From Archaeoglobales archaeon (GTDB lineage: Archaea > Halobacteriota > Archaeoglobi > Archaeoglobales > Archaeoglobaceae), in NCBI GenBank assembly GCA_003662985.1, contig QMZD01000069.1, positions 1 through 7,920 of the forward strand: a DNA stretch of 7,920 nucleotides. Direction: 5' to 3'. The notes below the pieces were generated by a model. It was not told where the DNA came from, ran no database searches, and worked only from the letters and a program-made list of their open reading frames with translations. Below, one piece after another: positions 7,202-7,920 of this stretch; positions within the stretch are counted from its first letter, which is position 1, and every line of letters starts with the position of its first letter. Made by a program: the position numbers and the translations under genes.

Positions 7202-7211
7202 GCTTTTATGT
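7202..7211 (-). promoter_or_regulatory. TATA-like box of the HEPN/MNT operon
   Basis: On the minus strand AACATAAAAG is centred about 26 bases before the ATG at 7180. No Shine-Dalgarno sequence precedes that ATG, so a leaderless transcript fits. A second candidate, CCATATACAAG near 7221-7231, would give a leader of about 20 bases. Confidence 0.35.
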
Positions 7212-7232
7212 TTTGTGGCTTGTATATGGTGA

Positions 7233-7340
7233 GTTTGCCGGGCAGGTAGTTGCTCTGATATCCTCATGCTCGACTTCATTTCAGATGAAAAGATGGCGGG
7301 GGAGGCAATTGAACTGTATATAGAGAGGCTGGTATCTTGA
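7233..7340 (+). pseudogene. Possible short coding scrap in the divergent intergenic region
   Basis: A + strand frame is open from after a TGA at 7230-7232 to a TGA at 7338-7340. From ATG 7266 it reads MLDFISDEKMAGEAIELYIE then RLVS, an amphipathic-helix-like sequence that could be the remnant of a small protein. It has no ribosome binding site and no recognisable family, so it may be chance. The rest of 7181-7455 holds promoter elements and an inverted repeat. Confidence 0.15.
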
Positions 7341-7342
7341 AA

Positions 7343-7369
7343 TTCCGGGAAATTCTGGAAATCCCGGAA
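7343..7369. repeat. Perfect 8-base inverted repeat, possible operator or hairpin
   Basis: TTCCGGGA and TCCCGGAA are separated by 11 bases, giving arm centres 19 bases apart, close to two helical turns. The G/C-rich arms stand out from the A/T-rich surroundings. The site lies 33 bases upstream of the TATA-like element of the acylphosphatase-like gene and could bind a dimeric regulator, or form a hairpin in RNA crossing the region. Confidence 0.4.
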
Positions 7370-7401
7370 AAGATTAATTAGTCCTAAATTAGAAAAATTG
7401 A

Positions 7402-7415
7402 TTAAATTAAAAATA
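7402..7415 (+). promoter_or_regulatory. TATA-like box of the acylphosphatase-like gene
   Basis: TTAAATTAAAAATA fits the archaeal TATA consensus well. Its centre predicts transcription starting near 7435, leaving about 20 bases of leader that contain the ribosome binding site at 7445-7449. Confidence 0.5.
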
Positions 7416-7444
7416 CCCTAAACCTACAAACCCTACCAAATAGT

Positions 7445-7449
7445 GAGGT
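7445..7449 (+). promoter_or_regulatory. Ribosome binding site deciding the acylphosphatase-like start
   Basis: GAGGT lies six bases before an in-frame GTG at 7456, an ideal spacing. The in-frame ATGs at 7465 and 7474 have only weaker AAGGT or GAAGGT sequences about ten bases upstream, so GTG 7456 is preferred by a small margin. Confidence 0.4.
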
Positions 7450-7455
7450 AAGGTT

Positions 7456-7920
7456 GTGAAGGTCATGAAATCTATGAAGGCGAAGATCACGATAGAAGGA
7501 AGAAAAGTACAGGATGTTGGCTACAGGTATTTTCTTGCAGAAGCAGCTCTGTCATTTGGAATTGAAAGATTCAGGGCTGTTAATGTGGGAAACAACCAGG
7601 TTGTTGCATTCGTCGAGACTGAAAGCGATGTGGTGAATGAATTCTATGAATTTGTAAGGTCCAATTTTCCAGTCGGGGCTGAAGTTGATGCTGTAAAACT
7701 CGAAGATTACGAAGGCTACATTCCGAAAATTGAGAGTTTCGCTTTGATTCTCAACATCGGCCAATCGAGAAAATTCATCGAGATTGGACAGAAGGTGGAA
7801 TACACCATAAAGGAGGAATCACAGAAGACCAGAGATGAACTCAGAACTGTGATTGTGGAAGAGTCTGAAAAGACAAGGGAAACTATCAAGGAGGAATCAC
7901 AGAAGACCAGAGATGAACTC
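7456..7920 (+). CDS. Acylphosphatase-like domain with repetitive coiled-coil tail (3' truncated)
   Basis: The window shows 155 codons with no stop. Residues 8-100 match the acylphosphatase fold: ITIEGRKVQDVGYRYF carries the phosphate-binding loop and catalytic R24, N43 in RAVNVGNNQVV corresponds to the catalytic asparagine, and S94-F-A-L-I-L is the closing strand. The loop reads VQDVGYR where the family normally has VQGVGYR, so D20 replaces a conserved glycine and may alter or abolish hydrolysis of acyl phosphates. True acylphosphatases are about 90-100 residues and stop here; this one continues from about 104 into a charged, helical, Glu/Lys/Arg-rich tail with repeated EESQKTRDEL and EESEKTRETI units, predicted to be a coiled coil. 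There is no signal peptide, so it is probably cytosolic. The tail suggests multimerisation or a partner-binding rod; this is inference. The gene is transcribed away from the HEPN/MNT pair from its own promoter. Confidence 0.8.
   Translation, partial: MKVMKSMKAKITIEGRKVQDVGYRYFLAEAALSFGIERFRAVNVGNNQVVAFVETESDVVNEFYEFVRSNFPVGAEVDAVKLEDYEGYIPKIESFALILNIGQSRKFIEIGQKVEYTIKEESQKTRDELRTVIVEESEKTRETIKEESQKTRDEL
7810..7920 (+). repeat. Exact 33-base direct repeat, period 78 bases, encoding coiled coil
   Basis: The 33 bases at 7810-7842 recur without change at 7888-7920, where the window ends; each encodes KEESQKTRDEL. Between them lies a diverged half-unit, EESEKTRETI. The EES starts are spaced 15 then 11 residues apart, giving a 26-residue (78-base) period. 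Spacings of 11 and 15 are hendecad and pentadecad spacings, typical of nearly straight or right-handed coiled coils. Identity at the DNA level implies recent duplication or gene conversion, and further copies may follow. Confidence 0.75.

Noticed and set aside
7181..7279. N-terminal extension of the HEPN protein from ATG 7279
   Set aside because: The extra 33 residues are not helical or conserved-looking, while the sequence from ATG 7180 begins exactly like a HEPN first helix and has a suitably spaced TATA-like box.
7810..7920. CRISPR-like repeat
   Set aside because: The 33-base repeat is in frame within a coding region, and the intervening 45 bases encode a related coiled-coil unit, so it is a protein repeat rather than a repeat-spacer array.

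Overview
The window looks like chromosome from a thermophilic euryarchaeon. Support: a DUF1616-type membrane protein (an archaeal family), apparently leaderless genes behind TATA-like boxes, T-run terminators without hairpins, densely packed N-glycosylation sequons on a surface protein, and an HEPN/MNT gene pair. The moderate GC content and protein style recall Archaeoglobales (Archaeoglobus/Ferroglobus type); that is an impression, not a search result.

Layout. Positions 1-168 hold the last 55 codons of a HAD-family hydrolase. After a 148-base gap with a TATA-like element comes a two-gene operon on the + strand. Its first gene (317-4852) encodes a 1511-residue membrane-anchored surface protein: about seven membrane segments of DUF1616 type, then a roughly 1230-residue ectodomain built from three copies of the DUF1616 outer module, three jelly-roll-like modules and four carboxypeptidase-regulatory-like (CPD) beta domains. 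The CPD block appears to be inserted inside the first jelly roll. The second gene (4852-6183) starts inside the stop codon of the first and encodes a multi-pass HtpX/M48-like protein whose HEXXH zinc motif reads FQLLH, so it is predicted to be a catalytically dead pseudoprotease. The two products probably act together at the membrane, function unknown.

Positions 6184-6458 are non-coding apart from a decayed minus-strand coding fragment with a one-base frameshift, and a T-rich terminator for the next operon. Positions 6459-7180 (minus strand) carry an overlapping HEPN/MNT toxin-antitoxin-type pair. The divergent intergenic region 7181-7455 holds a promoter for each side, an 8-base perfect inverted repeat and a possible coding scrap. 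The last gene, from 7456 and cut by the window end, encodes an acylphosphatase-like domain joined to a repetitive charged coiled coil whose repeats are identical at the DNA level.

No tRNA, rRNA, CRISPR array or complete insertion sequence was seen.
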